64,000 nucleotides of DNA from a bacterium (GTDB lineage: Bacteria; UBA10199; 2-02-FULL-44-16; JAAZCA01). The stretch is taken from positions 62,001 to 126,000 of the forward strand of contig JAJZQH010000006.1 in the NCBI GenBank assembly GCA_021810905.1, given 5' to 3'. The notes under the pieces were generated by a model. It saw nothing but the letters and a program-made list of their open reading frames with translations, was not told where the DNA came from and made no database searches. Position numbers and translations under genes: made by a program. Of this stretch, positions 17,820 to 26,273 are shown piece after piece; position 1 is the first letter of the stretch, and every line of letters starts with the position of its first letter.

Positions 17820-20795
17820 TCAACCCTTGATCACTCCCATCGGTTTGAGCTTCGCGACCTTTTTCGAGATCCCTGCTCCGACGACCGCGTCCACCACGTC
17901 GGCCACGTCCTTGTATGCCTCGGGGACCTCTTCCACGACCGTTGCCCGCGACGAGCCCCGCACTATGATGCCCTTGTCCAACAGCTCGCGCTCTATATCG
18001 CGGCCGCGGCATATGCGCATTGCCTGGTGCCTGCTCATGAGTCTGCCAGCGCCGTGGCAGGTTGAGCCGAAGGTCTCCTCCATCGCGCGCTGTGTGCCAA
18101 CGAGCACGAACGAGTAACGCCCCATGTCGCCCGGTATTAGCACGGGCTGGCCGATCTCGCGATACACAGCGGGCACCTCAGGATGGCCGGCGGGGAATGC
18201 GCGCGTTGCGCCCTTGCGATGCACGCACAATCTCCGCGAAACGCCGCCTACCATGTGTTCCTCAAATTTGGCGATATTGTGGCAGACATCGTAGACCGGT
18301 TCGATTCGAAGATCGGCGGGCCCCATGCGCAGCGCGTGCATGAACGCCTCACGCACCCAATGCGTGATCGTCTGGCGGTTGGCGAAAGCGAAGTTCGCCG
18401 CGGCCGCCATCGCGGCAAAGTAGTGTTGGCCCTGCGGAGAGCCGATCGGCGCGCAGCAGAGCTGTTTGTCGGGGATCTCGATATGATATTTTCTGGCCGC
18501 GGCGATCATGATCTCGAGATGATCTTCGCAGACCTGATGGCCGAACCCGCGCGAGCCGGTGTGCACGGTGATCGTCACCTGCCCGGGGAAGAGCCCCATC
18601 ACGTTAGCCGCGTGCTCGTCGTAGATCTCGGCGACCTCCTGCACCTCGACAAAGTGATTGCCGCTTCCAAGAGTCCCCACCTGATCGCGGCCGCGCTCCT
18701 TCGCGCGCTCGGAGACCGCCTGCGGGTCAGCGCCGGGAATGCAGCCGTGCGCCTCGATGTGATCGAGATCGCCCTCGTCTCCATAGCCGCGCGAGATTGC
18801 CCAGCGCGCGCCGTCCTTGAGCACATGCTTGAGATCGTCGGGCCCAAGCTTGAAACTCTTGTGGTGCGCGCCCACGCCAGTGGGGATGTCGCGGAAGAGC
18901 TGATTCACGACCTCGCGCAATTTCGGCTTGAGGTCCGCGGCATCTAGGTCCGTGCGCAGGAGCCGGACCCCGCAGTTTGAGACGACGAATCCATCGGCAA
19001 TGAAATTATGATCCGGATGATCGACAGTGAAATCATAAACATACCGAGGGCGTCTCACGAATCCTGATGATTCGACCGTGTCCCACAGGAGACTGCTGTG
19101 TTCCAATCCCTTTTTTACGGCCACCCTGAATTCAGAAAACGTTGGAAAATTTTTTGGAATCCGAGAAGCAACGCCGACACGACCGCCTTTCTGTACAATT
19201 GCTTGAATAGATCTCTTTCCCACCCAAACGCTCCCCAATCGATCGTGTATCACACGATAACTTAATCCCTGCTTTTTCAGTCGCAGTATCGCCCTGACAA
19301 CCTTCAGTCTTTGCTGAATCACATGCTGCTTCAGTTTCAAATAGTGCACCGCCTCACAGGCCGCCCTCGCCTTCTCCTGATGGTAATCAAAACCGATCTT
19401 TCCCCACAGACTGATGAGACTGGACGGTTTACACGAAAAAACCAGTTCAAAGTAGCAGGATGTCTTTCCGTTCTTTGAAGTACGCTTTCTTCTCATCACC
19501 GTATCTGTAGTCTCGACCCCGAACCCCCTTGCCATTGTGGCAATGCTTCTCAAAAAGAGCCTCGCATTGGATGCATAGTCCTCATGTTTACACATTGAAA
19601 GAACCGGGGCGAAAAAATTGCCTTTCTTTGATGATTTGCTTCTGGGACGTGAAAGCTCAGCACTGAAGAAGCCGCTCAAAAAGAGTCTTCTCTGCCAGCG
19701 CTTTGCCTTCTTGATCCAGCGGGGAATGTCATAGCATTGACTCACCTTCGTTCCCAAGGGAACACCAAGGGCCGACAACAGAACGACAAGACTTGCCGCA
19801 TTCACGACAACTCCATAATTTTTATACCTTCTGTATTCCCCCCTATAGACGATCTTCGTAAAATGCTCATAAACGCGTGATGGACTGTATCCCAATTCAC
19901 GAACATCGCTTCGCATCAACTCAAGATCTTCTCTGTTCCCAAACAGACCAATAATTCCGTCGCCCCTGGCACCAATGAAGTTCATGCTTCCGTCGCCATA
20001 GATCATGCCCATCAATTTTATGAGCAGCGGCAACTTCACGTGATCGCTCATCAGGGGAAGCAATCCTCGCTTCTTCAACCTGCCGATGATGAGGCGAGCG
20101 CTCCACCCGTTCGGATCCTTCCTCATTTTCAAGAGAATCCTGCGAACGTCCCTTTCCGACACAAGGCATCGAGGTTCCGGTCGTTCATACGAAACGCCCT
20201 CGAATGGATAGATCGCAACGCAATCTCCACTCCGCAATTGCCCCGCATCCTTCATACCGCTTGGAGTATAATAGGGATGATCTTCTGTCGCGACAAGGCT
20301 CTTGCCCGAAGCAGTCCTGATGATCAGCATTCTCTTTCCCGGTCGTTTCTTCAGGAATGCATCAAGAGCGAAATGAGTGACGGAGTGATCCTTCAGGTCA
20401 ACGCCGCAAACGTGCTCATTACCGTGTTTTCCGAACTCACGAATCGGAATCCTGTACCCGTGACGACATAAAATAGGACTGTCTCCTGCCAAACAATTGA
20501 TGTCATAGCCGACAATCCCAGGTGACACGATCCCCTCATCGACATCAAACGCAGCCACACCCCCAATGGGCGCGCCGTATCCCCAATGTATATCCGGCAT
20601 CGCGAGCGACGCGCCGACTATCCCCGGCAGGCACGCAACGTTGATCACCTGCTGCAGAGACTCATCGCCGCGTATGGCGCCCAGCATCTTGCGCGAGGCA
20701 TACACGATGCCGTCTACTCGCATGTTGCCGTGTTTTTTTATTCGCCAGGCAAAGTCGTGGATTCGTTCGAGGTCCATGATGCGCAAGGATGACAT
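17820..20795 (-). CDS. rtcB: RtcB RNA ligase interrupted by an intein
   Basis: RtcB joins RNA 2',3'-cyclic phosphate (or 3'-phosphate) ends to 5'-OH ends using GTP and Mn2+, for tRNA splicing or RNA repair. The frame encodes 991 residues. Residues 1-100 and 608-991 form a 484-residue RtcB, the usual size. Visible family motifs are AMPDIHWGYGAPIGG, GYDIN joined to CGVRLLR, GTLGSGNHFVEVQ, HTGSRGFGHQ and the guanylylation-site motif VHRKGATRAFPAG. The intervening 507 residues are an intein (separate entry). Splicing would restore GYDIN-CGVRLL. No archease or RtcA gene is adjacent. Confidence 0.95.
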   Translation of the reverse strand: MSSLRIMDLERIHDFAWRIKKHGNMRVDGIVYASRKMLGAIRGDESLQQVINVACLPGIVGASLAMPDIHWGYGAPIGGVAAFDVDEGIVSPGIVGYDINCLAGDSPILCRHGYRIPIREFGKHGNEHVCGVDLKDHSVTHFALDAFLKKRPGKRMLIIRTASGKSLVATEDHPYYTPSGMKDAGQLRSGDCVAIYPFEGVSYERPEPRCLVSERDVRRILLKMRKDPNGWSARLIIGRLKKRGLLPLMSDHVKLPLLIKLMGMIYGDGSMNFIGARGDGIIGLFGNREDLELMRSDVRELGYSPSRVYEHFTKIVYRGEYRRYKNYGVVVNAASLVVLLSALGVPLGTKVSQCYDIPRWIKKAKRWQRRLFLSGFFSAELSRPRSKSSKKGNFFAPVLSMCKHEDYASNARLFLRSIATMARGFGVETTDTVMRRKRTSKNGKTSCYFELVFSCKPSSLISLWGKIGFDYHQEKARAACEAVHYLKLKQHVIQQRLKVVRAILRLKKQGLSYRVIHDRLGSVWVGKRSIQAIVQKGGRVGVASRIPKNFPTFSEFRVAVKKGLEHSSLLWDTVESSGFVRRPRYVYDFTVDHPDHNFIADGFVVSNCGVRLLRTDLDAADLKPKLREVVNQLFRDIPTGVGAHHKSFKLGPDDLKHVLKDGARWAISRGYGDEGDLDHIEAHGCIPGADPQAVSERAKERGRDQVGTLGSGNHFVEVQEVAEIYDEHAANVMGLFPGQVTITVHTGSRGFGHQVCEDHLEIMIAAARKYHIEIPDKQLCCAPIGSPQGQHYFAAMAAAANFAFANRQTITHWVREAFMHALRMGPADLRIEPVYDVCHNIAKFEEHMVGGVSRRLCVHRKGATRAFPAGHPEVPAVYREIGQPVLIPGDMGRYSFVLVGTQRAMEETFGSTCHGAGRLMSRHQAMRICRGRDIERELLDKGIIVRGSSRATVVEEVPEAYKDVADVVDAVVGAGISKKVAKLKPMGVIKG
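18975..20495 (-). mobile_element. Intein with LAGLIDADG-type homing endonuclease in RtcB
   Basis: A 507-residue in-frame element. It starts with Cys101 (CLAGDSPIL, block A), has block B ATEDHPYYT, and ends HNFIADGFVVSN followed by the +1 Cys608 (blocks F and G). The last residue is Asn, as required, but the one before it is Ser instead of the common His. Between the splicing blocks, LMGMIYGDGS and LSGFFSAEL resemble the two LAGLIDADG helices of a dodecapeptide homing endonuclease. The insertion point is directly before the conserved metal-binding Cys of RtcB, so only the spliced form can be active. Confidence 0.93.
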
Positions 20796-20863
20796 TATTT
20801 GTATCTGAGATCAACGATTCAGTCGTGTGGAGCAGACAAGGCCGAGCAGCGCGAAACGCCGTA

Positions 20864-21826
20864 TTACATTGCGCCTTCTTTTTGTGCGGACATGACCACG
20901 AACGACCCGTATTTAGAGAGGATGTCAGGAATCTGTCTTAAGTATTCCATCGTCCGCCTGGCGATCGCCTTTCCGTAACGGCGCTCGACCTCGTCCGCCC
21001 TGCCCTCGTAGACCGAAAGGGAATGCAGCCAGGTGTTCATCGTCTTATCGATAATATCCATGCGGCGCGTGATATTGAAACCGCGTTTTTCGAAGATGCC
21101 GGGCCAATCCGTCATCAGCTCGCGCCCGTCGTGATAGAGGATCGAGCGCATGGCGCGTTCTTCTTCGCGCGTGGGGCGGCCCGTGAATACCAGGTCCGAG
21201 AAGCCTATCCTTGCTCCAGGCCTCAGGACGCGATGAAGCTCGTCCGCCAGCTTGATCTTCTGCTCCTTTGTAACGCAGATATCGCCTGCTACTTCGAGAC
21301 AGAGCGCCGAATCAAAGCTCACGTCCTCGAACGGCAGTTTCAAGGCGTTGCCTTCGACCACAGAGATCCTGTCCGAGAGCCCATGCCGGGCAACCAGCTC
21401 GCGGCCCTGCCTCACCTGCTCGGCGCTGATATTGACTCCGGTGATCCTGCATCCGTATCGACGGGCCAGGCGTATTGCTGGCGCGCATATTCCACAGCCG
21501 ATGTCGAGCACGCACGCGGAGCTTCCGACCTGAGCCATGTCCGCTACGATGTCGGTGTGATTGTTCAGCGCGGTTGCGAAGTCCTCGCCGCCGTCCTTGA
21601 AATATCCGAAGTGAAAACTGTCGCCGTAGAACATCCTGGCGTCGTCGGTGATGAGATCGAAATAGGCGCCCACGCTCGAATTAGTGCGGCGGCCTATGGT
21701 CATGACCGGCAGATGCATCTTTATGGCTGCAGCTATTTTGCGCAGACAACCCGTCAATCCAGAGTCGCGATAAGTTTCAGTGAGAAACCCGCTTCTCGTC
21801 GTATAGACCCGTTTATGACGTATCAC
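20864..21826 (-). CDS. Class I SAM-dependent methyltransferase
   Basis: Cytosolic methyltransferase of about 320 residues. Motif I is VLDIGCGICAPAIRLARRYG, followed by GVNISAEQV and later RVLRPGARIGFSDLVF. The layout resembles sterol, tocopherol or cyclopropane-fatty-acid type small-molecule methyltransferases. The substrate cannot be told. GTG at 21826 is proposed as the start (GGGCGGG upstream); the frame also allows TTG at 21844. No partner gene is adjacent: rtcB lies downstream and a hydrolase upstream, in the same direction. Confidence 0.8.
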   Translation of the reverse strand: MIRHKRVYTTRSGFLTETYRDSGLTGCLRKIAAAIKMHLPVMTIGRRTNSSVGAYFDLITDDARMFYGDSFHFGYFKDGGEDFATALNNHTDIVADMAQVGSSACVLDIGCGICAPAIRLARRYGCRITGVNISAEQVRQGRELVARHGLSDRISVVEGNALKLPFEDVSFDSALCLEVAGDICVTKEQKIKLADELHRVLRPGARIGFSDLVFTGRPTREEERAMRSILYHDGRELMTDWPGIFEKRGFNITRRMDIIDKTMNTWLHSLSVYEGRADEVERRYGKAIARRTMEYLRQIPDILSKYGSFVVMSAQKEGAM

Positions 21827-21902
21827 AGACCCGCCCTTCTCCAAGGGCGCGTATTTGTATCGTTTGCGGGGAATTGTAAAGGAAGAAAAAGTCTTACTGC
21901 GC

Positions 21903-22784
21903 TTACTTTTCGGCGCGATGCAGGAAATCGCGGATGCGTCGCAGGCATTCGTCGGGCTTTTCGATGAGATGCATGTGCGACGTGCCCTCTATCACCGCGG
22001 ACTCGGCGCCAGTGATGCGGCGCTGGTATTCGCGCGTGCTCTCGGGCGTGGCCTCGTCGAATTCTCCGCACATGAGGAACGTGGGCACGCGTATCTCTCC
22101 GAGCCGTTCGGTGAGATCGAAATTCTTGAGCGTGCCGGTGACCGTGAACTCGCTCTCCCCCCACATCTGCAGATATATCTCCCGATTCAGCTGTTCGAAC
22201 GCCTTCACCATGACCTCGGGCCACGGATCGAGCCTGCAGATGTGGCGACGATAGTACTCCATCATCGCGTCTTGATATTCGGGCGATTCGCAATCGCCAG
22301 ACGCCTCTGCCGCAACGATCGCGTTGCGCATCTTTTCGGGCAGCTCTCGCACATAGCGGCGCTGATCCGCCTCGAACCGCGCAGCAGAGAGGCATGCACC
22401 AGTGAGCACGAGCCCCGCAATCCCTTCCTGCCCTTCATCAAGCGCGTACTCCACCGCAAGCATGCTCCCCCACGACTGGCCAAAGAGAAAGAACCGATCG
22501 AGCCCGAGCGCTGCCCTGACCTTCGCCAGCTCGCGCACATAGCGTGCGAGTGTCCACAGCGACGGATCGTGAGGGCGGTCCGAACGGCCACAGCCGAGCT
22601 GGTCGTAGAACCAGACCGGCCGCTCATCCGCGAGCGCCTCCAACGGCGCCAGGTAATCGTGCGGCGCACCCGGCCCTCCGTGCAGCGCGAGCAGCGGAGT
22701 GCCGCGCGCGCCCTTGCCCACGCATCGGCAGAAGACGCGGCCGCCTTCTACCTCGACGAACCTCTCCTCGATATGATGTGTCAT
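21903..22784 (-). CDS. Proline iminopeptidase-like alpha/beta hydrolase
   Basis: 293-residue alpha/beta hydrolase. The oxyanion motif HGGPG (residues 35-39) and nucleophile elbow GQSWGSML are the signatures of the S33 prolyl aminopeptidase family, which removes N-terminal proline. The acid residue is likely in CGEFDEATPE and the catalytic His in EGTSHMHL. There is no signal peptide, so it is cytoplasmic. Amide or ester hydrolases share this fold and remain possible. Confidence 0.85.
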   Translation of the reverse strand: MTHHIEERFVEVEGGRVFCRCVGKGARGTPLLALHGGPGAPHDYLAPLEALADERPVWFYDQLGCGRSDRPHDPSLWTLARYVRELAKVRAALGLDRFFLFGQSWGSMLAVEYALDEGQEGIAGLVLTGACLSAARFEADQRRYVRELPEKMRNAIVAAEASGDCESPEYQDAMMEYYRRHICRLDPWPEVMVKAFEQLNREIYLQMWGESEFTVTGTLKNFDLTERLGEIRVPTFLMCGEFDEATPESTREYQRRITGAESAVIEGTSHMHLIEKPDECLRRIRDFLHRAEK

Positions 22785-22917
22785 AAAAGCGATGAATCAG
22801 GAAAACATCCTAGCGTCAAGTCTACTTCATCAGAGACGGCCGCAGCCTGCGACGGCTGCATAGTTTTTACGCAACTTTTCTCATGGTAGACCGATAACGG
22901 TTGAGGAATTCGACGAT

Positions 22918-24399
22918 ATGACCACGACGTCTTTCGACATCTGTACGGGCATCATGTACGCGGCGGCCATGACTGCCGACGGTTCCTCTGCATTGACGCA
23001 GACAGAGGAGACGCTTCCTGCAACTTCGGAAGAATCCTCTTATAGTGAAGACCCGGCACTCGAAAGCCTCGTCCGCCGCGTGGGTCTTGAAGCGCTCGAT
23101 TCAGCGTTCAAGGCCTATGACGACAGACGAACGATCATGCGCATGCTCGTTCATTTTTCTGTCGATCGAACTCAGCTCAACGAAACTGTCGAAGTCGTCG
23201 ACGGCCTCCTGCAGCTTGATCGGCTTTTTTGCGAAATGATACTCCCGGTACTGGCGCCGATCGTCCGATCCTGCGATGAATTGAAAGAAGCAGCGCGCAT
23301 GGCGGTCGAGGTCAGCGATGCCTGCCGCATAAAGAAAGGCAACGTAGGGGAGACATATTTCTGCATGTTGCAGGAACTCGAACGCAATCCGACGCTCGCA
23401 CATTGGAAAGACATATGCGAGGCGTGGCTCCTCTTTTATGACGTGGAATTCAAGTTGCCGGCCGATCCCTGCGCAGACAGGGCGTCGATCCTTCGCGCGA
23501 TCCGCAGGGAAAGTAATCTCTTTCGAGAGCTCGACGACGTATGGCGGGGAGATCCGGTGGTTGCGCTCGCTGCAATCAGATGGTCAGCGGATAATCTCTA
23601 TCACATAGATAGAGAGCTCTTTACGGATCGTTTTTTTCAGAAACTGGCCTTTGGTCTCAACTGGAACATTTTTCCTGAATTGTTCCACCCTGAGACATGG
23701 ATGAAAGAGAAGCATGGTTCTCTCGTTCGATCATGTGATGAATTGGGAATCCTCATGAGGAATCGTTTCAATACTAACGCGATCGAAGCGATCATACGCA
23801 ATCGCAGGATGATCGATCGAGCAGACCCACGGCCCGCACTGCTGGTCCTCTATCCCCGCAATGACCACAACAAAGCGCTCGTGAGAAACCAGATATGGAA
23901 ATGGATCGATAACGGCTGGCGCGCGCTTTATTTCGAGGCGGAAAACGCAGACGACCTGCGCTTTGTGAGGACTGAACTTACTCGCATGCAAGGCCGCGGC
24001 GTAAAAATGCTTCGTGCCATGATCGTCGCCGGGCATTCAACTCCAGTAAAGACCGCCTTTGGCGCGAACGATCCACGCGAGGGTCACATCGAAACCGGCG
24101 CAGACACCTACTTCGATGCCCTCGATCCATCCATGGGGATTGCCGCGGAGCTTGCGTTATTCGATCCATTTCTCGCCGATGAGAGCGATGTGATCGTCGA
24201 AGGATGCGGCGCAGGGGCCGGAGAGGGCAGGATCATGAACGTGCTCAACCGCCTAGCAAGTTTCTACGGGCGCAGCCGCCTCCATGGCCCCACGCGAATA
24301 GCGAGGGCTCCGGCATATCGCTTTGATGCAGAGCGAAAGCTCGCGTCCGTGGATTATGGGCCCGGAATACCGACTTATGTGATTGAGCCTCGGAGATAG
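22918..24399 (+). CDS. Uncharacterised protein with caspase-like His/Cys arrangement
   Basis: 493 residues, not recognised as a named family. Residues 1-50 are low in structure and rich in Ser, Thr and Glu; 50-300 look all-helical. From about 305 the pattern is alternating strand and helix: ALLVLYPRND, ALYFEAENADD, AMIVAGHSTP with His373, and DVIVEGCGAGAGE with Cys430. A strand ending in His, then a strand ending in Cys about 55 residues later, is the hallmark of clan CD (caspase/gingipain/CHAT) proteases. That assignment is inference from pattern only. A weak AGGA lies before ATG. The gene stands alone, divergent from the hydrolase gene. Confidence 0.75.
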   Translation: MTTTSFDICTGIMYAAAMTADGSSALTQTEETLPATSEESSYSEDPALESLVRRVGLEALDSAFKAYDDRRTIMRMLVHFSVDRTQLNETVEVVDGLLQLDRLFCEMILPVLAPIVRSCDELKEAARMAVEVSDACRIKKGNVGETYFCMLQELERNPTLAHWKDICEAWLLFYDVEFKLPADPCADRASILRAIRRESNLFRELDDVWRGDPVVALAAIRWSADNLYHIDRELFTDRFFQKLAFGLNWNIFPELFHPETWMKEKHGSLVRSCDELGILMRNRFNTNAIEAIIRNRRMIDRADPRPALLVLYPRNDHNKALVRNQIWKWIDNGWRALYFEAENADDLRFVRTELTRMQGRGVKMLRAMIVAGHSTPVKTAFGANDPREGHIETGADTYFDALDPSMGIAAELALFDPFLADESDVIVEGCGAGAGEGRIMNVLNRLASFYGRSRLHGPTRIARAPAYRFDAERKLASVDYGPGIPTYVIEPRR

Positions 24400-24422
24400 C
24401 CGCGGTTCGTAATGACGATGCG

Positions 24423-26189
24423 CTATTTGTACAGCCTCTCCTCAGCGTCGGAACCTATGTATTTGCGCTTCCACGCGTCCACCGACAGGTGTTTGCCGGT
24501 CTCGCGCTCCAGGAACGCATCCCATTGATAAAGCTCGCCCTGCGCGAGGAAGTCCTTCATGAGCCAGTCGCCAAGTTCCTTGCGGCCGTAATAGCTTCTC
24601 GCATTCGCATCTCCGATGCGCTTGTTGAAGAGCTCGGCGAATTGAACGTTCGCGATTCGTCCGATAGCATAGTTTGAATAATAGAGAGGCTCCACGACCG
24701 GGATGTGATATTTGGCAAGCGCGTCTGGCGCCTTCCATCCTTGCGGCCGCGCGAGCAGCTGATTTTTCTCGCGGCACTCCCACCATGTATCTCCGATATC
24801 GACGTCGGGGTTTTCATAGAATTTCTTCTCAAAGCAATAGATCGTGGCGGACCACCGCATGAAGATGAGCTGGTCCACGTAGTTGATTAAGTCCACCGCG
24901 CTCTGCGTCTCTTCCGCCGTGTTCACGGGAACGCCGAGATGAGTAAACCAGTCGGCGGTCTCGGTCTGGCCTTCCATGAGCATGGCGAACGCCTCGGTGA
25001 GCATTGTGGGATCGCGCAGCAGATATGGGATCTCTTTGTTGGCGAGTATCGCCTCGTAGTTGATGTCGTGCCCCAGCTCGTGCACGAGCGTAGACGCCTC
25101 CGACGCCTTGGGCGGCTGCGGCGGATTCGGCAAATTCATGATCAGCACCGAGCTGCCCGGTTTATCCGGATCCAGCAGCCACGCCACCGCGTGAGGGTTC
25201 TTGCCGGGCGCGGGATAGAGGCTTGAGTTATTGACGATGCCGCGGATATCCACGCCCATGCTGCCGTAGAAGTCGATCGTCTTTTCCACGACGTTCTTCG
25301 AATCAACTCCCTTGTACAGGGAATCCAGGTCGATCTTACCGAAGATCGCGGTGGGCGCCTCTTGGAAAAATTCGTTCTGGTAATGCCACGGCTGAAGCTC
25401 AGCGACCTTGATCTTGAAGCGCTCAGCCAAGCGCGGATCGATGTACTCCTCCTTGAGCTTCTTGAACGGGGCGTCGGTGGCCTTTGCCACGTCGTTATAG
25501 AAGCGATCGAGCATGTCGAGGCTCATCTCGTTCACGGTGGCGGTGAGATCGAGGGCGTTCTTGTACCCGAGGTCGCGCGCGATCTCGTTGCGCAGTTTCA
25601 CCAGATCGCGATAGTCCTTTTCGAGCAGATTCGATACACCCTGTTGCGATTTCCATACTTTCTCGAGCGTGGCGCTGTCGGTGGAATCCGCCAGTATGTG
25701 CGAGACGTCCACTGGCGTGAGTTTCTTGCCGTTGAGTTCCGCACGATAGTCGTTGAAGGTCTCTTCGACGCGTTTTTCAAGTTCGGTGAGTTTCTCTAGC
25801 TTCTCCGGCTGAACCTGGTTGGGCAGATGCGAGAGATAGAGCACTTCGACCTCGCGCCTTATCGTCGGATCCACGATGCGATCGCGGCTCCTGTACAGAT
25901 CCTTGAGCTTAGCGAAACGCTCCGCATCGCTGTCGAGCTTCCTGACCGCAAGCTCCATTTCGGATTCGCGCGCGCTCGCCTTTTTGTCTCCAGTGGTGTC
26001 GTACTTGTACCATGCCTTTCGCATTTCAAGATCCAGAGGCTTGTACTTCGCCAGATATTCCTCGATCACAGCCTTCGACTCGTTCTCCATGGCCATCGCA
26101 TCCTTTCGAGCCGCATGCGCCGCAGCTATCCAGCAGATGACCGTCACGGCAGCGACAGCGGCAACAGCAAATATCACGCTCTTCTTCAT
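24423..26189 (-). CDS. M2-family-like zinc metallopeptidase (ACE-related), exported
   Basis: Predicted dipeptidyl carboxypeptidase-type enzyme, 588 residues. ATG at 26189 follows GGGGAGATAC; a longer frame reads through repeat sequence. An N-terminal hydrophobic segment (AVAAVAAVTVICWIAAAHAA) is a signal peptide or membrane anchor, so the enzyme works in the periplasm. The gluzincin zinc motif HELGHDIN is followed about 25 residues later by LTEAFAMLMEG with the third ligand Glu. The long helical N-terminal half agrees with M2 peptidases such as angiotensin-converting enzyme; family M3 is the alternative. Confidence 0.85.
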   Translation of the reverse strand: MKKSVIFAVAAVAAVTVICWIAAAHAARKDAMAMENESKAVIEEYLAKYKPLDLEMRKAWYKYDTTGDKKASARESEMELAVRKLDSDAERFAKLKDLYRSRDRIVDPTIRREVEVLYLSHLPNQVQPEKLEKLTELEKRVEETFNDYRAELNGKKLTPVDVSHILADSTDSATLEKVWKSQQGVSNLLEKDYRDLVKLRNEIARDLGYKNALDLTATVNEMSLDMLDRFYNDVAKATDAPFKKLKEEYIDPRLAERFKIKVAELQPWHYQNEFFQEAPTAIFGKIDLDSLYKGVDSKNVVEKTIDFYGSMGVDIRGIVNNSSLYPAPGKNPHAVAWLLDPDKPGSSVLIMNLPNPPQPPKASEASTLVHELGHDINYEAILANKEIPYLLRDPTMLTEAFAMLMEGQTETADWFTHLGVPVNTAEETQSAVDLINYVDQLIFMRWSATIYCFEKKFYENPDVDIGDTWWECREKNQLLARPQGWKAPDALAKYHIPVVEPLYYSNYAIGRIANVQFAELFNKRIGDANARSYYGRKELGDWLMKDFLAQGELYQWDAFLERETGKHLSVDAWKRKYIGSDAEERLYK

Positions 26190-26203
26190 GTATCTCCCCT
26201 GTC

Positions 26204-26273
26204 TTCGTGGATCGTATCCCCTCATGTACTAGGGCGATTTTACGAACCACGATCCACGAGTCACGATTCACGG
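26204..26273. repeat. Heptamer array with short inverted arm (slt/peptidase spacer)
   Basis: On the minus strand the array reads GTGAATC, GTGACTC, GTGGATC, GTGGTTC, GTAAAAT from 26272 down. A short inverted arm ATACGATCCACGAAG follows at 26217-26203, just before the peptidase ribosome site. The slt stop codon TGA (26263-26261) lies in the second unit, so the last residues of that protein are encoded by the repeat. Confidence 0.78.

Noticed and set aside
22918-24399. Assignment to a named peptidase family
   Set aside because: Only the His/Cys pattern supports it; no diagnostic family motif could be recognised by eye, so it is kept as uncharacterised.
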